Below are positions 47,560 to 58,632 of a stretch of DNA of 64,000 nt, piece after piece (positions within the stretch are counted from its first letter, which is position 1; each line of letters opens with the position of its first letter). Location: contig JAXIVH010000102.1 of assembly GCA_036785325.1 (NCBI GenBank), positions 62,001 to 126,000 on the forward strand, given 5' to 3'. The position numbers and the translations under genes are program-made. Below the pieces are notes generated by a model, which was given only the letters and a program-made list of their open reading frames with translations, was not told the DNA's origin and did not search any database. Origin of the DNA: Urophycis tenuis (lineage: Eukaryota; Chordata; Actinopteri; Gadiformes; Phycidae).

Positions 47560-47858
47560 TGTGGCGAGCGGCAGAAATAACTACTAACTCCGGATTTCTG
47601 ATAACTCACAGCTCCTTTTTATTGCTTGTTCCCAACCTCGACACAGCATGGCATCCTGCATCAGAACTGAAGCTGTCTACAACACAAAAATCTCTTCCTT
47701 CCCCTTACACACTGGCAGATCAAAAGAAGACTGAAAAACAATAAGCGCTCCTAAAACGCGCGAACACACACAACCAAACAACTCCTGAACACAGACTTCT
47801 GGGTCGTGCCCTTAAAGGGACCATTCCTCATTTTACAGTTACAGCCCCAGTCGCTACA
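47560..47858 (-). repeat. Gypsy 3' LTR
   Basis: 299 bp; TG at 47560 and CA at 47857-47858. Nearly identical to 59734-60035. Confidence 0.93.
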
Positions 47859-47899
47859 TTGCCCCCACCAGCGTGTCGCCCGTCCCGGCGACTACAAGC

Positions 47900-49104
47900 T
47901 CACACATAGTCCTCAAAGCGACGGGGAGGCCGCCTCTGCCGCTGTCGAGCCTCTCTCCGCGCAGACCTCTCCCCCCCGCTGTCCATCTCCCCTCCTGCAG
48001 TGCCGGGTGCGCTTGCGGAAGGCGGTGGGTGTATACCATGTGAGCTGGGGGCATTGTCAACCTCTGCTGCTTTTGCATGGGGCCGATAGGGTGCTAAACG
48101 GTCCCTGTGCAGCACCACTACCCGCCCCCGGACAGACATCCTCACCCGATACACCACATCAGACAGCTGCTCCAGCACCTCACAGGGGCCCACCCACTTG
48201 CTAGTCAGCTTAGGCGAAATGCCTTTCTTTCGGGTTGGATTGTAAACCCACACCTTCTCTCCAGGCGAGAAGGGGCGGCCCCGACAGTGGACGTCGTATG
48301 CCTGTTTCTGTTTCTCCCCAGCCTGATCCTGGCGCCGACGGGCAAAGTCATGCGCCTCCGTCAGCTGCTGCCGTAGGCTGTGCAGGTATTCCCTGCCGGG
48401 CTCTCCAGGGAGGTCAGGGCAGGGGGGGCTGCCAAAGGCTAGGTCCACAGGAGTCCGCAACTCCCTCACGAACATGAGAGCGGCGGGTGTGCACCCAGTG
48501 CTCTCCTGCACTGCTGATCGGTACGCCATCATTATCAGGGGCAGGTGACGGTCCCAATCACGCTGGTGTCGCTCGACCACGACGGCCAACTGTGTGGACA
48601 GCGTCCGATTGAACCTCTCCACCAATCCATCACTCTGGGGGTGAAGAGGCGTCGTCCGGGTCTTTGTCACCCCCATGAGCTTACACACCTCGGCGAACAC
48701 TTGTGCTTCAAAGTTCCGCCCCTGATCGCTGTGCAACTCCTCAGGCACACCAATCTCTCAGCTGTAGTTATGGCACTCTGGTCGGGAACCGCGTAGGCCT
48801 CCGGCCACTTAGTGAAATAGTCCATGGCCACGAGGACGTAGCGGTTCCCGCCATCAGTAGGAGAAAATGGCCCAAGAATGTCCACGCCCACACGCTCCAT
48901 GGGGGCCCCCACCTGGTAACGCTGTAGCGGAGCATGAGAGCGTTGGGTGGGGCCCTTCTGGGCGGTGCAGGCGTCGCAGCAATGCACGAACAGTTCGGTG
49001 TCCTGCCTGCAGCCGGCCGAGTAGAACCTTTGTCGCAGTCTGTTTAGCGTCTTTGATACCCCAAAGTGTCCTGCCCCCACTGAACCATGCACAGCCTGTA
49101 ACAC
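47900..49104 (-). pseudogene. Gypsy integrase (frameshifted)
   Basis: HHCC zinc-binding part at about 49100-48990 (VHGSVGAGHFGVSKT then HCCDACTAQKG). The catalytic core has Asp in VDILGPFS, Asp in LHSDQGRNFE and Glu in HPQSDGLVERFNRTL, so the DDE residues are present. A frameshift at about 48755 separates the first Asp from the rest. The C-terminal domain has KVWVYNPTRKKGISPKLTSK, and a basic tail ends at 47900. Confidence 0.88.
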
Positions 49105-50165
49105 CTGCTAGCGCCGGTCCTTGGGCACCAACAACTGCCAAACCGCTCCCCCTCGGCCTGGTGCCTGCCAGACACGATAGAGCAGTCCATCCCATCGGGC
49201 CATAGCGGCCCACTGAGAGTAGTAAGCCTTAGTTTCCAATGACAGCGCTGAGACAGCTGGCCAACCGGGGCGTGCTTCCGCATTGACCCACTGCCCCACC
49301 CTGGCAAGAGTAGGGTCGGCTTCCTGTGCCGCCTGCCATTCCTGTCGCTCGACCGCTGTCATCCTCTGCTCCTCTGCTCCCTGAACCTGTGGCACCGTGG
49401 CCACTGGGACAATCAGTTGGTCTCGTTCTTCTTGCCGCAAACAGTGTCTGCACTCTGATGCCTCGCAGGGCCGTCGGGAGAGGGCGTCAGCATTGCAGTG
49501 GAGTCGCCCTGCCCGATGCTGAACCTCAAAGTCGTAACTCTGCAGGGCCTCAATCCATCTCGCTAATTGCCCTTCTGGTTCTCGGAAGGTGAGGAGCCAC
49601 ATCAGGGAAGCATGATCTGTCCGCAGGAGGAAGGACCGGCCGTAGAGGTAGGGCCGAAAGTGGTGAAGCGCCATGATGACTGCCAGTAGCTCACGTCGGG
49701 TGACGCAGTAGTTGCGCTCCGCTCGATGTAGGGCGCGGCTGTAGTAGGCCACCACTCTTTCTCCCTCCTCTCTCTCCTGTGACAGGACCGCCCCCAGCCC
49801 CGTGTCGCTGGGGTCTGTATCAACGATGAAGCGGCACCCTGGGTCGGGGAGTGCCAGGATGGGAGCGGTGGTCAAGGCTTCACGCAGGCGGGTGAAAGCA
49901 GCCTCGCAGCTCTCGTTCCCCTCGAACTTCCGCCCCTTGTCAGTGAGGCGATGTAGCGGGCTGGCAGTGGATGCGAAGTCGCGCACGAAACGTTGGTAGT
50001 ATGAAGCTAGACCCAGAAAGCTGCGCACCTCACCGACACTTCTGGGAGCCTGCCAGTTCCGGACTGCCTCCACCTTCGCTGGATCGGTGCCCACGCCGTT
50101 GGGCCCCACCACGTGCCCCAGAAACTTGGTCTCTTGGATGTAGGCGCAATCCCGCCCCCCGAATG
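49105..50165 (-). pseudogene. Gypsy RT thumb and RNase H segment
   Basis: Left remnant of pol beyond the BEL/Pao insertion: ETKFLGHVVGPNGV, GEVRSFLGLASYYQRFV, then RNase H with FIVDTDPSDTGLGAVLS, VTRRELLAVIMALHHFRPYL, RTDHASLMWLLTF and NADALSRRP. An in-frame stop (49110-49108) cuts it from the integrase zinc finger. A frame change and apparent small loss lie next to the insertion point at about 50130-50165. Confidence 0.88.
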
Positions 50166-50170
50166 GCGCT

Positions 50171-50733
50171 TGTAAATGACCCATATTTATTAATTTACAA
50201 AGGGGAACCGTTTTGTATATCACCTTTGTGTCTACCTGTTGGTATATAATTTATATGTGTGTTACATTTATATGTGTGTTACAGTGTTGGAATGTATCAA
50301 GTGCTTTATTTGGAAGGTGAGCAAATCTGGCGCTCTCTTTTATTTTGAAAAGACCAGGACGTGGTCCGTGTGTTTTCTTTTCCTTTTGGATCGATCGCAA
50401 AACGGGAAAGTCATGCAGTAGAAGGAGTAATTAAAAGTACAATACACGGATTCACGTTACGGAAAGGAAGGAAAATTGTTATAGCACTTAACTGGATGGT
50501 GCAAAGGTATGTTTGTGGGAGCTGTTCACGTGTTAATTGATTTATTGTCCGGTTCGCTACCATAGTTTGTGTGACTGGCGTGTGCGCGTGGTTGAAGTGT
50601 ACGAGTGTAATTGTGCTTTATATTTTATTTCAGCTCTTACGGTGTCTGTGGTGTGTGTGAATTAAACCCTGAACCCACATCACGGTGCATCTGTCATCAT
50701 TCATGGAGTCTGTTATCCGGTTGAGATGCTACA
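50171..50733 (+). repeat. BEL/Pao 5' LTR
   Basis: Begins TGTAAATGACCC and ends GAGATGCTACA. Confidence 0.94.
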
Positions 50734-51388
50734 GTAAGAGCTAGCCCTCTGCATCGAGCCTGCCGCCACGCCGCATCTTCGAGAGGTCTCCGACGACGAA
50801 TCACGGGGCGAGTTGCTGTTACGGAATTCTCATTCAGCACTACGGCGCCATCCTTTCCGTCATCGGGACAGAAACTACGGTCTGCGGGCAGCGTGCTAAA
50901 GGCTTGGTGTGAAGGACAGACACGGTGAACAGCCACAAAGGAACAGTGAGCATCTTTCGAGGTATGAGACGGCTGATTAACTGTTTAAAGAGGAACTAAT
51001 CGTCGTCATCAAGAACTTTGGTGATCATCATTATTCACGGTTCTAGAAGAAACGGACGTCAACTGACATTGCATAGACACTGCACAGACATTTTGTGAAT
51101 TGATTTCTGAACTTGGTCTTACCTCAGAGTTTTATGTTTGCAAATATTATTGAAAATGTAATAATTCTGGTTACAGATTTTTCCTTTCTATTGAGGTTTA
51201 GATCAAGCAACTTAACAAACTGAATGCTGCTGTGCTGACTTGATCACATGTTCATGTTTATCTTTGTGGTTTTAAGAGGTGAATAGTAAAGCATTTTCTG
51301 GTCAGCTTGTTGTATAAGTTAAAGGTCAGATTGTGCACTTTCAATAATAACATACTTACTCCTCTCTCAGCAAGGACAAACAATTTAT
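50734..51388 (+). other. BEL/Pao untranslated leader
   Basis: About 650 bp between the LTR and the first ORF. The primer-binding site should lie immediately after 50733 (GTAAGAGCTAGCCCT); I cannot match it to a tRNA. Confidence 0.6.
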
Positions 51389-54292
51389 TTGAGAGAATTA
51401 TTTATTAAGACATTTAAAATGGCAGAAAAGAGTGATCATCCTCCACAGGTAGAGCTAGAAATTGAGATAAGCAGCTTACAGCATGAAATACAAAGACTAA
51501 CGGATGCTCATGCTGAAGCGCTGCAGACCTGTGAAAGGGAAAGCTTAGATGAGGAAATTGAAATCAGAGAAAGAATTCTCACTAACCTACAAGATCAACC
51601 TCAGAGGGATGGAGAAGAGGAGCTTCGACGCTCGACCCGTCCAAAAAACCCGACTCCTAAAATGCTTGATCTGTTAAAGGAAGAGGCACAGAAAAAAGAA
51701 AGAAAGCTTGTCTCAATGTATGAACAGTGGAAAATTCAAGCCCGTGAATCAAGGAAGCGGCTTAAGATGGACCTCAGTGAAAGCGAGCTATTATTCTTGG
51801 TGGAGACTCTGGAGAATGAGAGAGATGCGATAACGAGCACCTACACTCAAATACGAGATCACATCACTGTGTCAACTGAATTGAGACGTCGTGTCGATGC
51901 ATGTGATGCGGTAACAACAGATATCAGGAAGATTGCCTACGAGAGACTTACGGGCATCGATGGAGATTTCGATGCAGAGCAAGCACAACGTCCTCTCAAA
52001 GAGTTGCTCAAACGAAGCTGTGCGCATTCCATATATGGGTCCACTGTCTCAAGAATGAGCTGCAGATCAAGCACCAGTCAGCATAGTAAATGTATAGATG
52101 CTGCTGCAGATCTAGCAGCAAAGGAGGCTGAGTACGAAGCATTGCTGATGGAAAAGAAGCAAAAGGAGAAAATACTTCATCTGGAGGAGCAACAAAGAAG
52201 GCAGCTGGAAGCTGAAAGGTGCGAGCTTGAACGCCTACAGGCAGAGAAAGATGTTAAGTCAGCTCGTGCCAGGCTGCAAGTCTACAGTCTTGAAGCAGCA
52301 AATGAAGTAAACTTTCCTCCCTCTAACAGTCCTGAAGTCAGACATCATGCTTCCGCCACTTTAAGCAGACAAGAGCCCAATGTCTCAGCATTTTCCCCTG
52401 AAATGAATGTGTCCGTCCTTGCACAGGCTTTGCAAGACAGCATGTCTCTTAACAGACTTCCAGTCCCTGAGCCATCGGTGTTTAATGGCAATCCTATTCA
52501 GTTCCTTGAGTGGAAAGCCTCATTTAAGACCCTTATTGACGCGAAAGCTATCTCATCAGCTGATAAGCTTTATTATTTGAGGAAATATGTGGGGGGGCCT
52601 GCTCGCAAGACGCTTGAAGGAACTTTCTATCGAAATGATGACGAAGCTTATAACGATGCGTGGAACAAACTAGACCACAGATATGGCCAGGCCTTCGTCA
52701 TACAAAGAGCGTTCCGAGAGAGGCTCGCAAATTGGCCAAAAATCCAGCCAAAGGATGCCATGGGCTTGAGAGACTTTTCAGATTTCTTGAACACCTGTCA
52801 AGATGCAATGTGGCACGTGAAGAGTCTTGAAATACTAAACGACTGCGAAGAAAATAGAAAGCTGGTTCAAAAGCTGCCAGATTGGATGGCTGCAAGTTGG
52901 AATCGAAAGGCTACAGAAGTGTTAAACAAAAGCCAAGAGTTTCCCAGCTTTAAAGAATTCGCCACCTTTATGGCTATGGAAGCAGAGATAGCCTGCAATC
53001 CCATCACCTCATTGCATGCCCTTCGTACTTCTGAATCCAGCTCATCAAAGGAAAGTAATAGGGACATCAAAAGGAACAAGGCAAGTGTACTTAACATGCA
53101 AAGCGAAGTCAAAGGTGACAAACAAACAACATTCAAAGGAAAGACGAATTCCCCCTGTGCATTCTGTCAAGACAATCAACATGCGCTTCATGGTTGTCCT
53201 AAGTTCATGGAAAGAACACTGCAGGAACGGCGAGAATATGTGAAGGAAAATAAGCTTTGCTATGGCTGTACCAAACCTGGTCATAGTGCAAGGGACTGCC
53301 ACCATCAACATTCCTGCTACACATGCAGAGGTAAGCATCCCACGTGCCTGCACGACGACAATTATGCCAAAAGGGAGATGTCCACACCTCACGTACACCC
53401 CTCTCAGACCAGACCAAATAGAATAGAAGCAGCTGCAATTTCAATGTCAGTTTCTGCTGTTGGAGATGGACCATCTACCAACACGTCAATGATAATGCCT
53501 GTGTGGGTGTCAGCAAAAAATGACCCAGGAACGGAAAGGCTTGTCTATGCCATGCTGGACACACAAAGTGATACGACCTTCATTGACCGTGAAGTGAGCA
53601 GCGGTTTGAGAGTGGACTCCTGTCCAGTTAAACTAAAGTTAACCACCATGGTTGGATGCGGCACAGTTCTAAGAAGAGACAGAATCACAGGGCTTCGTGT
53701 GCGAGGATACAGCTCCTCCATTCAAATCGACCTTCCTCCGGCCTATACTAAGGTTGGTATCCCAGTTAACCGCGCTCACATTCCAACAAATGAGACAGCC
53801 AAACAATGGAGTCATCTCTCCTCTGTTGTAGACGAGATTCCCCCCTTGAAAGACTGTGAGGTTGGTCTTTTAATAGGCTACAACTGTTCAAGGGCAATGG
53901 CACCTAGACAAGTTCTGTCTGGAGGACATGATGAGCCTTACGCAGTTAGGACCGATTTGGGATGGAGCATTGTGGGGTGTTCCGCAGCAAGCCTCGACAC
54001 ATCCTGTGAGGAGAGACAGTGTTTCAGGATTTCTGTCAGGGAACTTCCACCAGTTACCCCTGCAGACGCCATTCGTGTTCTGGAGTCAGATTTTAAGGAT
54101 GCCAAAGAGGATGGGAAAACAGTGTCGCAAGATGACATCCTGTTCCTGGACAAGCTAAAGAATGACATCACCAAAAACAGTCAAGGACACTACGAAATGT
54201 CTCTACCCTTTAAGGTGAGACCCAATCTACCTGACAACAAGCAGCTTGCCATTGTACGGCTCAAGTACCTCAAGAAGAAGCTGTCAGGATGA
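51389..54292 (+). CDS. BEL/Pao gag-protease polyprotein, truncated before RT
   Basis: 967 codons. Residues about 15-310 are largely charged and coiled-coil (EIEISSLQHEIQRLTDAHAE; EEQQRRQLEAERCELERLQA). At about 365-520 is a capsid-like region (PEPSVFNGNPIQFLEWKASF). Zinc knuckles lie at about 590-655: CAFCQDNQHALHGCPKF, CYGCTKPGHSARDCHH and CYTCRGKHPTC. The aspartic protease at about 725 has AMLDTQSDTTFID, the usual BEL/Pao form. At about 930-967 is the start of RT (LPFKVRPNLPDNKQLAIVRL), which stops abruptly at a deletion junction. MAEKSD at 51419 is an alternative start. Confidence 0.92.
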   Translation: MRELFIKTFKMAEKSDHPPQVELEIEISSLQHEIQRLTDAHAEALQTCERESLDEEIEIRERILTNLQDQPQRDGEEELRRSTRPKNPTPKMLDLLKEEAQKKERKLVSMYEQWKIQARESRKRLKMDLSESELLFLVETLENERDAITSTYTQIRDHITVSTELRRRVDACDAVTTDIRKIAYERLTGIDGDFDAEQAQRPLKELLKRSCAHSIYGSTVSRMSCRSSTSQHSKCIDAAADLAAKEAEYEALLMEKKQKEKILHLEEQQRRQLEAERCELERLQAEKDVKSARARLQVYSLEAANEVNFPPSNSPEVRHHASATLSRQEPNVSAFSPEMNVSVLAQALQDSMSLNRLPVPEPSVFNGNPIQFLEWKASFKTLIDAKAISSADKLYYLRKYVGGPARKTLEGTFYRNDDEAYNDAWNKLDHRYGQAFVIQRAFRERLANWPKIQPKDAMGLRDFSDFLNTCQDAMWHVKSLEILNDCEENRKLVQKLPDWMAASWNRKATEVLNKSQEFPSFKEFATFMAMEAEIACNPITSLHALRTSESSSSKESNRDIKRNKASVLNMQSEVKGDKQTTFKGKTNSPCAFCQDNQHALHGCPKFMERTLQERREYVKENKLCYGCTKPGHSARDCHHQHSCYTCRGKHPTCLHDDNYAKREMSTPHVHPSQTRPNRIEAAAISMSVSAVGDGPSTNTSMIMPVWVSAKNDPGTERLVYAMLDTQSDTTFIDREVSSGLRVDSCPVKLKLTTMVGCGTVLRRDRITGLRVRGYSSSIQIDLPPAYTKVGIPVNRAHIPTNETAKQWSHLSSVVDEIPPLKDCEVGLLIGYNCSRAMAPRQVLSGGHDEPYAVRTDLGWSIVGCSAASLDTSCEERQCFRISVRELPPVTPADAIRVLESDFKDAKEDGKTVSQDDILFLDKLKNDITKNSQGHYEMSLPFKVRPNLPDNKQLAIVRLKYLKKKLSG

Positions 54293-54578
54293 AAGGATGA
54301 AAGGTACAAGAATCAATACATCAACAATGAGGCTTGTACATTCCACACATTCGTGGCCAATCGAATCCAAAAAATACACCTCAGCACGACTAAAGAGCAA
54401 TGGAAATATGTCCCAACTGACCAAAACCCGGCGGATTACGCCTCCAGAGGCTTATCTGTCAGTGAACTGATGTCATCAGATTGGTTCAAAGGGCCAGAGT
54501 TTTTATGGGAAAAGGAACTGATCCTACCCCAACAAGTGATACCAGAGCTGCCTGTCGGAGATCCTGAGGTAAAAAGGG
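54293..54578 (+). pseudogene. BEL/Pao RNase H remnant after a deletion
   Basis: Just past the junction (GGATGAAAGGATGAAAGG repeat at about 54290-54305) an open frame reads FVANRIQKIHLSTTKEQWKY then VPTDQNPADYASRGLS, typical of the end of the BEL/Pao RNase H region. The RT palm with its YxDD motif is absent. Confidence 0.85.
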
Positions 54579-56123
54579 GTGACCACAGAAGCGACGGAGC
54601 AATTCTTTCTGGCAGATAATTTGTCAGCTTTCTCATCCTGGTCGCGAGCAGTTCGAGCAGTGTTACGGCTCCTTCGAAGGATTAAGAAAGATAAATCAGG
54701 TGGTGTTTCCACAGTGACGGAACGTGAGGATGCTGAGCGCCTCATTATCAAGGATGTGCAGAGACAAACATGGTCTGATGAGCTTCAGTTGTTGAAGAGA
54801 GGCTCATGTCTACCGCTTCATAACAAGCTGCATCGTCTTAATGCCTTTCTGGACAAGGATGGAGTGATTAAGGTGGGAGGAAGGTTAAGAGACTCAGATC
54901 TTCCTTACGCAGTCAAACACCCTGCGATCATGCCAAAGGAACATCATGTCACAAAGATGATAATCGCCCACTGTCATGGCAAAGTTAAACATCAAGGCAA
55001 AGGAATGACCACAAATGAAATCAGATCAAACGGCTACTGGATCTTTGGGATCGGTCGGGCAGTGGCAGCTCATCTTCGCAGATGCGTCATCTGTAGAAAG
55101 TTTAGGAGATACACGGAAGAACAAAAAATGGCCGATCTCCCTCCTGAGCGCGTCGATCCATCTCCCCCATTTTCATACTGTGGTATGGATTGCTTTGGGC
55201 CCTTTAACACCAAACAGGGCCGAAGTGTGCGAAAAAGATACAGCCTTATTTTCACCTGCTTCTCCTCTAGAGCCATTCACATTGAAATGGTAGATGACAT
55301 GACCACCGATGCGTTTATAAATGGATTACGCTGTTTCATTGCTTTACGTGGATCAGTACGGCAGCTCAGATCTGATCAAGGAAGCAACTTCCTGGGAGCC
55401 AAAAACGAGCTGAACGAAGCTTTAAAGGAGGTTGATAGTAACAGACTAGCTACCTTTCTCTCTGAAAATCAGTGTGACTTTGTTCTGAATGCTCCAGCTT
55501 CAAGCCATGTCGGTGGAATGTGGGAGCGGCAGATTAGAACGGTCAGAAGCGTCCTCAACTCGACACTTTCACTGTCCGCTGGAAGGCTGGATGATGCTTC
55601 TCTTCGAGTCTTCTTCTATGAAGCGATGGCATTAGTTAATAGTCGTCCTCTCACTATTGACAACCTGAATGACCCCAACAGTCTTGAGCCACTTACCCCT
55701 AACCAGCTACTTACCATGAAGTCTGCTCCAGCTCTACCTCCCCCTGGCAAGTTTAGCAGAGAAGATGTGTATGCAAGGAAGAGATGGAGGCATGTGCAAT
55801 ACCTTGCAGAACAGTTTTGGAGCCGCTGGAGAAAGGAGTATGTAACCAACATTGCAATCAGACAGCGTTGGTTCAACCCAAAGAGAAACCTTCAAATAGG
55901 GGATGTGGTGATGATGAAGGATGACGATCTGCCTAGAAGCGAGTGGAGGTTGGGCAAAGTTCTAGAAGCAAAGGTAGACAGAGATGGTTTAGTTCGGAGA
56001 GTTAAGATCTGCCTAGGTGATAGAAGGTTAGGCAAGAAAGGTGAACGTCTCACCAAGCAGTCAGTGCTTGAACGTCCAGTCCAGAAACTGGTTTTGTTGC
56101 TTGAAAGTAGCTCAGGTTGCTAA
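54579..56123 (+). CDS. BEL/Pao integrase region
   Basis: 514 codons. The BEL/Pao-specific linker has LHRLNAFLDKDGVIKVGGRL and LPYAVKHPAIMP. The zinc finger is HCHGKVKHQGKGMT then CVICRKFR. The DDE core has Asp in YCGMDCFGPF, Asp in LRSDQGSNF and Glu in HVGGMWERQIRTV. The C-terminal part is RWFNPKRNLQIGDVVMMKDD. It is intact as read, but it overlaps the end of the preceding remnant in another frame and would normally be part of one polyprotein, so the ATG here need not be real. Confidence 0.9.
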   Translation: MTTEATEQFFLADNLSAFSSWSRAVRAVLRLLRRIKKDKSGGVSTVTEREDAERLIIKDVQRQTWSDELQLLKRGSCLPLHNKLHRLNAFLDKDGVIKVGGRLRDSDLPYAVKHPAIMPKEHHVTKMIIAHCHGKVKHQGKGMTTNEIRSNGYWIFGIGRAVAAHLRRCVICRKFRRYTEEQKMADLPPERVDPSPPFSYCGMDCFGPFNTKQGRSVRKRYSLIFTCFSSRAIHIEMVDDMTTDAFINGLRCFIALRGSVRQLRSDQGSNFLGAKNELNEALKEVDSNRLATFLSENQCDFVLNAPASSHVGGMWERQIRTVRSVLNSTLSLSAGRLDDASLRVFFYEAMALVNSRPLTIDNLNDPNSLEPLTPNQLLTMKSAPALPPPGKFSREDVYARKRWRHVQYLAEQFWSRWRKEYVTNIAIRQRWFNPKRNLQIGDVVMMKDDDLPRSEWRLGKVLEAKVDRDGLVRRVKICLGDRRLGKKGERLTKQSVLERPVQKLVLLLESSSGC

Positions 56124-56265
56124 TGCTCACATCTTGAATGTGTTTGAGTGTGTTAAAGGTTCAAACGTTTCCTTAAGGTTATTTCTGGTCATTTAAGTAA
56201 GAAATCATCTGTGTTTGCATGTGGTTTACATCATTCTTATTGAAACACTAATGATTTGGTGGGAG

Positions 56266-56828
56266 TGTAAATGACCCATATTTATTAATTTACAAAGGGG
56301 AACCGTTTTGTATATCACCTTTGTGTCTACCTGTTGGTATATAATTTATATGTGTGTTACATTTATATGTGTGTTACAGTGTCGGAATGTATCAAGTGCT
56401 TTATTTGGAAGGTGAGCAAATCTGGCGCTCTCTTTCATTTTGAAAAGACCAGGACGTGGTCCGTGTGTTTTCTTTTCCTTTTGGATCGATCGCAAAACGG
56501 GAAAGTCATGCAGTAGAAGGAGTAATTAAAAGTACAATACACGGATTCACGTTACGGAAAGGAAGGAAAATTGATATAGCACTTAACTGGATGGTGCAAA
56601 GGTATGTTTGTGGGAGCTGTTCACGTGTTAATTGATTTATTGTCCGGTTCGCTACCATAGTTTGTGTGACTGGCGTGTGCGCGTGGTTGAAGTGTACGAG
56701 TGTAATTGTGCTTTATATTTTATTTCAGTTCTTACGGTGTCTGTGGTGTGTGTGAATTAAACCCTGAACCCACATCATGGTGCATCTGTCATCATTCATG
56801 GAGTCTGTTATCCGGTTGAGATGCTACA
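56266..56828 (+). repeat. BEL/Pao 3' LTR
   Basis: Same as 50171-50733 apart from five substitutions. Confidence 0.94.
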
Positions 56829-56833
56829 GCGCT

Positions 56834-57463
56834 GAAGACCTGACGCAGATTTACCAGTGCCCTCTCAAAGTCAGTGGCGTGGACCAACAGGTCGTCGAGG
56901 TAGACCACACATTGGTTCCGGGGAATGTGGGCCAGCACTCTCTCCATCAGCCTCTCAAAGGTGGCGGGAGCGTTGCAGAGGCCGAACGGCATCACCCTGA
57001 ACTGCCAAAGTCCCTGTCCGAAGGTGAAAGCCGTTTTGGGGCGGTCCTCTGGCGCTAGCTCCACCTGCCAGTAGCCACTTCTCAAGTCCAGGGAACTGAA
57101 CCATTGCGACCCTGCGATGTGGTCCAGGGCATCGTCAATGCGGGGCAGGGGGTAGGAGTCTTTGCGGGTCATTGCGTTCAGGCGCCGGAAGTCTACACAG
57201 GGCCTCCACGTGCCATCCTTCTTCCGCACTAGGATAGCAGGGGAAACCCACGGGCTAGTAGAAGGCTCTATCACCCCTGCAGCGGACATGGCCTGGACCA
57301 GCTGCTCGGCGGCCTCCCGCTTAGCGAGCGGGAGTCGATAGGGACGTAGGCGAATGGGTGCGGCAGTACCGGTGTCGATGGTGTGCTGCACCAGCCCTGT
57401 CCGGGTGCACTCATCGTCTCTGGCGGCAAAGATGTCCAGGAACTCTTGAAGCAGATCCCTCAT
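56834..57463 (-). pseudogene. Gypsy reverse transcriptase, N-terminal part, cut by the BEL/Pao insertion
   Basis: RT motifs are present: STSPWVSPAILVRKKDGTWR, CVDFRRLNAMTRKDSYPLPR, FSSLDLRSGYWQVELAPED, RVMPFGLCNAPATFERLM and catalytic VVYLDDLLVHA. The frame runs into the BEL/Pao LTR after NLRQVFSA. Confidence 0.92.
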
Positions 57464-57499
57464 CGGTGCGCTCTGTTGTGGGTCTAGCTGCTCACTGTC

Positions 57500-58160
57500 C
57501 GCTGTGCGAGTTCTTGGACTGCCTGGACGGTCTCGGGGGAGGGCGGTGGCCGATCCTTTGCAGGGCCCTCCGGCGTGGTGGAGGTAGAAGCAGGGGTGGC
57601 GTGATGGTGTTGCCCATGCTGTGGCTGCAGCTGCGGGGTGGCTTCAGTTGGGTTGCTGGGCTGCCGCTGCCGGACCGCTGCTGGTGGGGCTGGATCCCCA
57701 CTGCCGGACCGCTGCTGACAAACCGCTGCTGTCGAACTGCCGCTGTCGGGCCATTGCCGCTGGACTGCCGCTGCTGGACTGCCGCTGCTGGACCGCTGCC
57801 GATGGGCCACTACTGCTGGGCTCCTGTTGGCGAGGCACTGCCGCTGTTGTATCACTGCCGCTGGATCGCTGCTGCCAGACCGCTGCTGGTGGAGCCGGAT
57901 CACCACTGCCGAGCCGCTGCTGAGGCACCGCTGCTGTCGAACCTCCGCTGATGGACCACCGCCGCTGGGTTGTTGCTGCCCCCGGGCCGCCACTGCTGCA
58001 CCGCCGCTGTCGGACTGTTGCTGCTGGACTGCCGCTGTTGGCCGGCCGCTGCTGGACTGCCGCTGTTGGACCACTGCTGCTGGGTCGCTGCTGCTGGACT
58101 GCTGCTGCTGGAGCCGGATCCCCACTGCCGGACTGCTGCTGCACTGCTCGCGTGCGTCTC
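57500..58160 (-). repeat. Coding minisatellite: Gln/Ser/Ala/Pro-rich spacer in Gypsy pol
   Basis: Degenerate tandem repeats of a CAGCAGCGG/CTGCTGGAC-type unit, about 13 codons long, translate on the minus strand to QQRQSSSGSPAAAVQQ-like text. They lie between the protease and RT in the same frame as the protease. Other frames are also open, because the unit is GC-rich and stop-poor. Confidence 0.8.
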
Positions 58161-58609
58161 ACCCTCTTCTTCTCTCGTCGACGTTGGAGAGGTAGGGTCT
58201 CCGTCCCAATGTAGATGACTCTCTTTGCTACGTCCACCACGGCTCCCCAACGTTCCAGCAGGTCGAGGCCGATAATGCAGGAGTCTATGATGTCAGCCAA
58301 CCAAAACTCTTGCTCCGTTTCAGTTTTTCCGGTCCTCACCCACAGGCTTTGCTTCCCAAGCATTTTTGAGAGCCCCCCTGTCACGGACCGGATCCTGCTG
58401 GAGGTCGGAGCCCACCCGGGCGACTGCCCATCGTCCGTCTCTGGCAGCACCCCTGGTCGCACAAGGGAGATAACTGCCTCCGAGTCTACCAGGGCTCTGC
58501 AGGCGTGTCCATTGAGGTGGCAGGACAGGTATAGGCCATGGACGTTGCCTAACCTGCCAATTTGGTTAAAGTTCTCAGTGGGGGGTTCGGGTGGTTGACT
58601 GGGGGGCAA
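58161..58609 (-). pseudogene. Gypsy aspartic protease domain with altered active site
   Basis: Reads LSCHLNGHACRALVDSEAVI then SLVRPG, and later CIIGLDLLERWGAVVD. Retroviral-type proteases need D-S/T-G; here it is D-S-E, so the Gly of the catalytic loop is lost and the domain should be inactive. It continues in frame into the Gln/Ser-rich spacer. Confidence 0.8.
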
Positions 58610-58632
58610 ATTCCCCTCTGTGCCCCCCAGCT

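Larger units (their letters stand above)
50171..56828 (+). mobile_element. BEL/Pao LTR retrotransposon nested in the Gypsy RT
   Basis: Two 563-bp LTRs (50171-50733 and 56266-56828) differ at only five positions that I can count (about 0.9%). The target duplication GCGCT is perfect (50166-50170 and 56829-56833). A polypurine tract GGTGGGAG precedes the right LTR. The order gag-protease, (RT missing), RNase H end, integrase and the sequence motifs mark BEL/Pao. 6658 bp in all. It is the youngest insertion in this stack. Confidence 0.94.

Noticed and set aside
47806..50249. Plus-strand ORFs over the Gypsy pol
   Set aside because: Antisense shadows of integrase, RNase H and RT frames on the minus strand.
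57358..58218. Several plus-strand Cys/Leu/Pro-rich ORFs
   Set aside because: Antisense shadows of the Gypsy Gln/Ser-rich repeat spacer.
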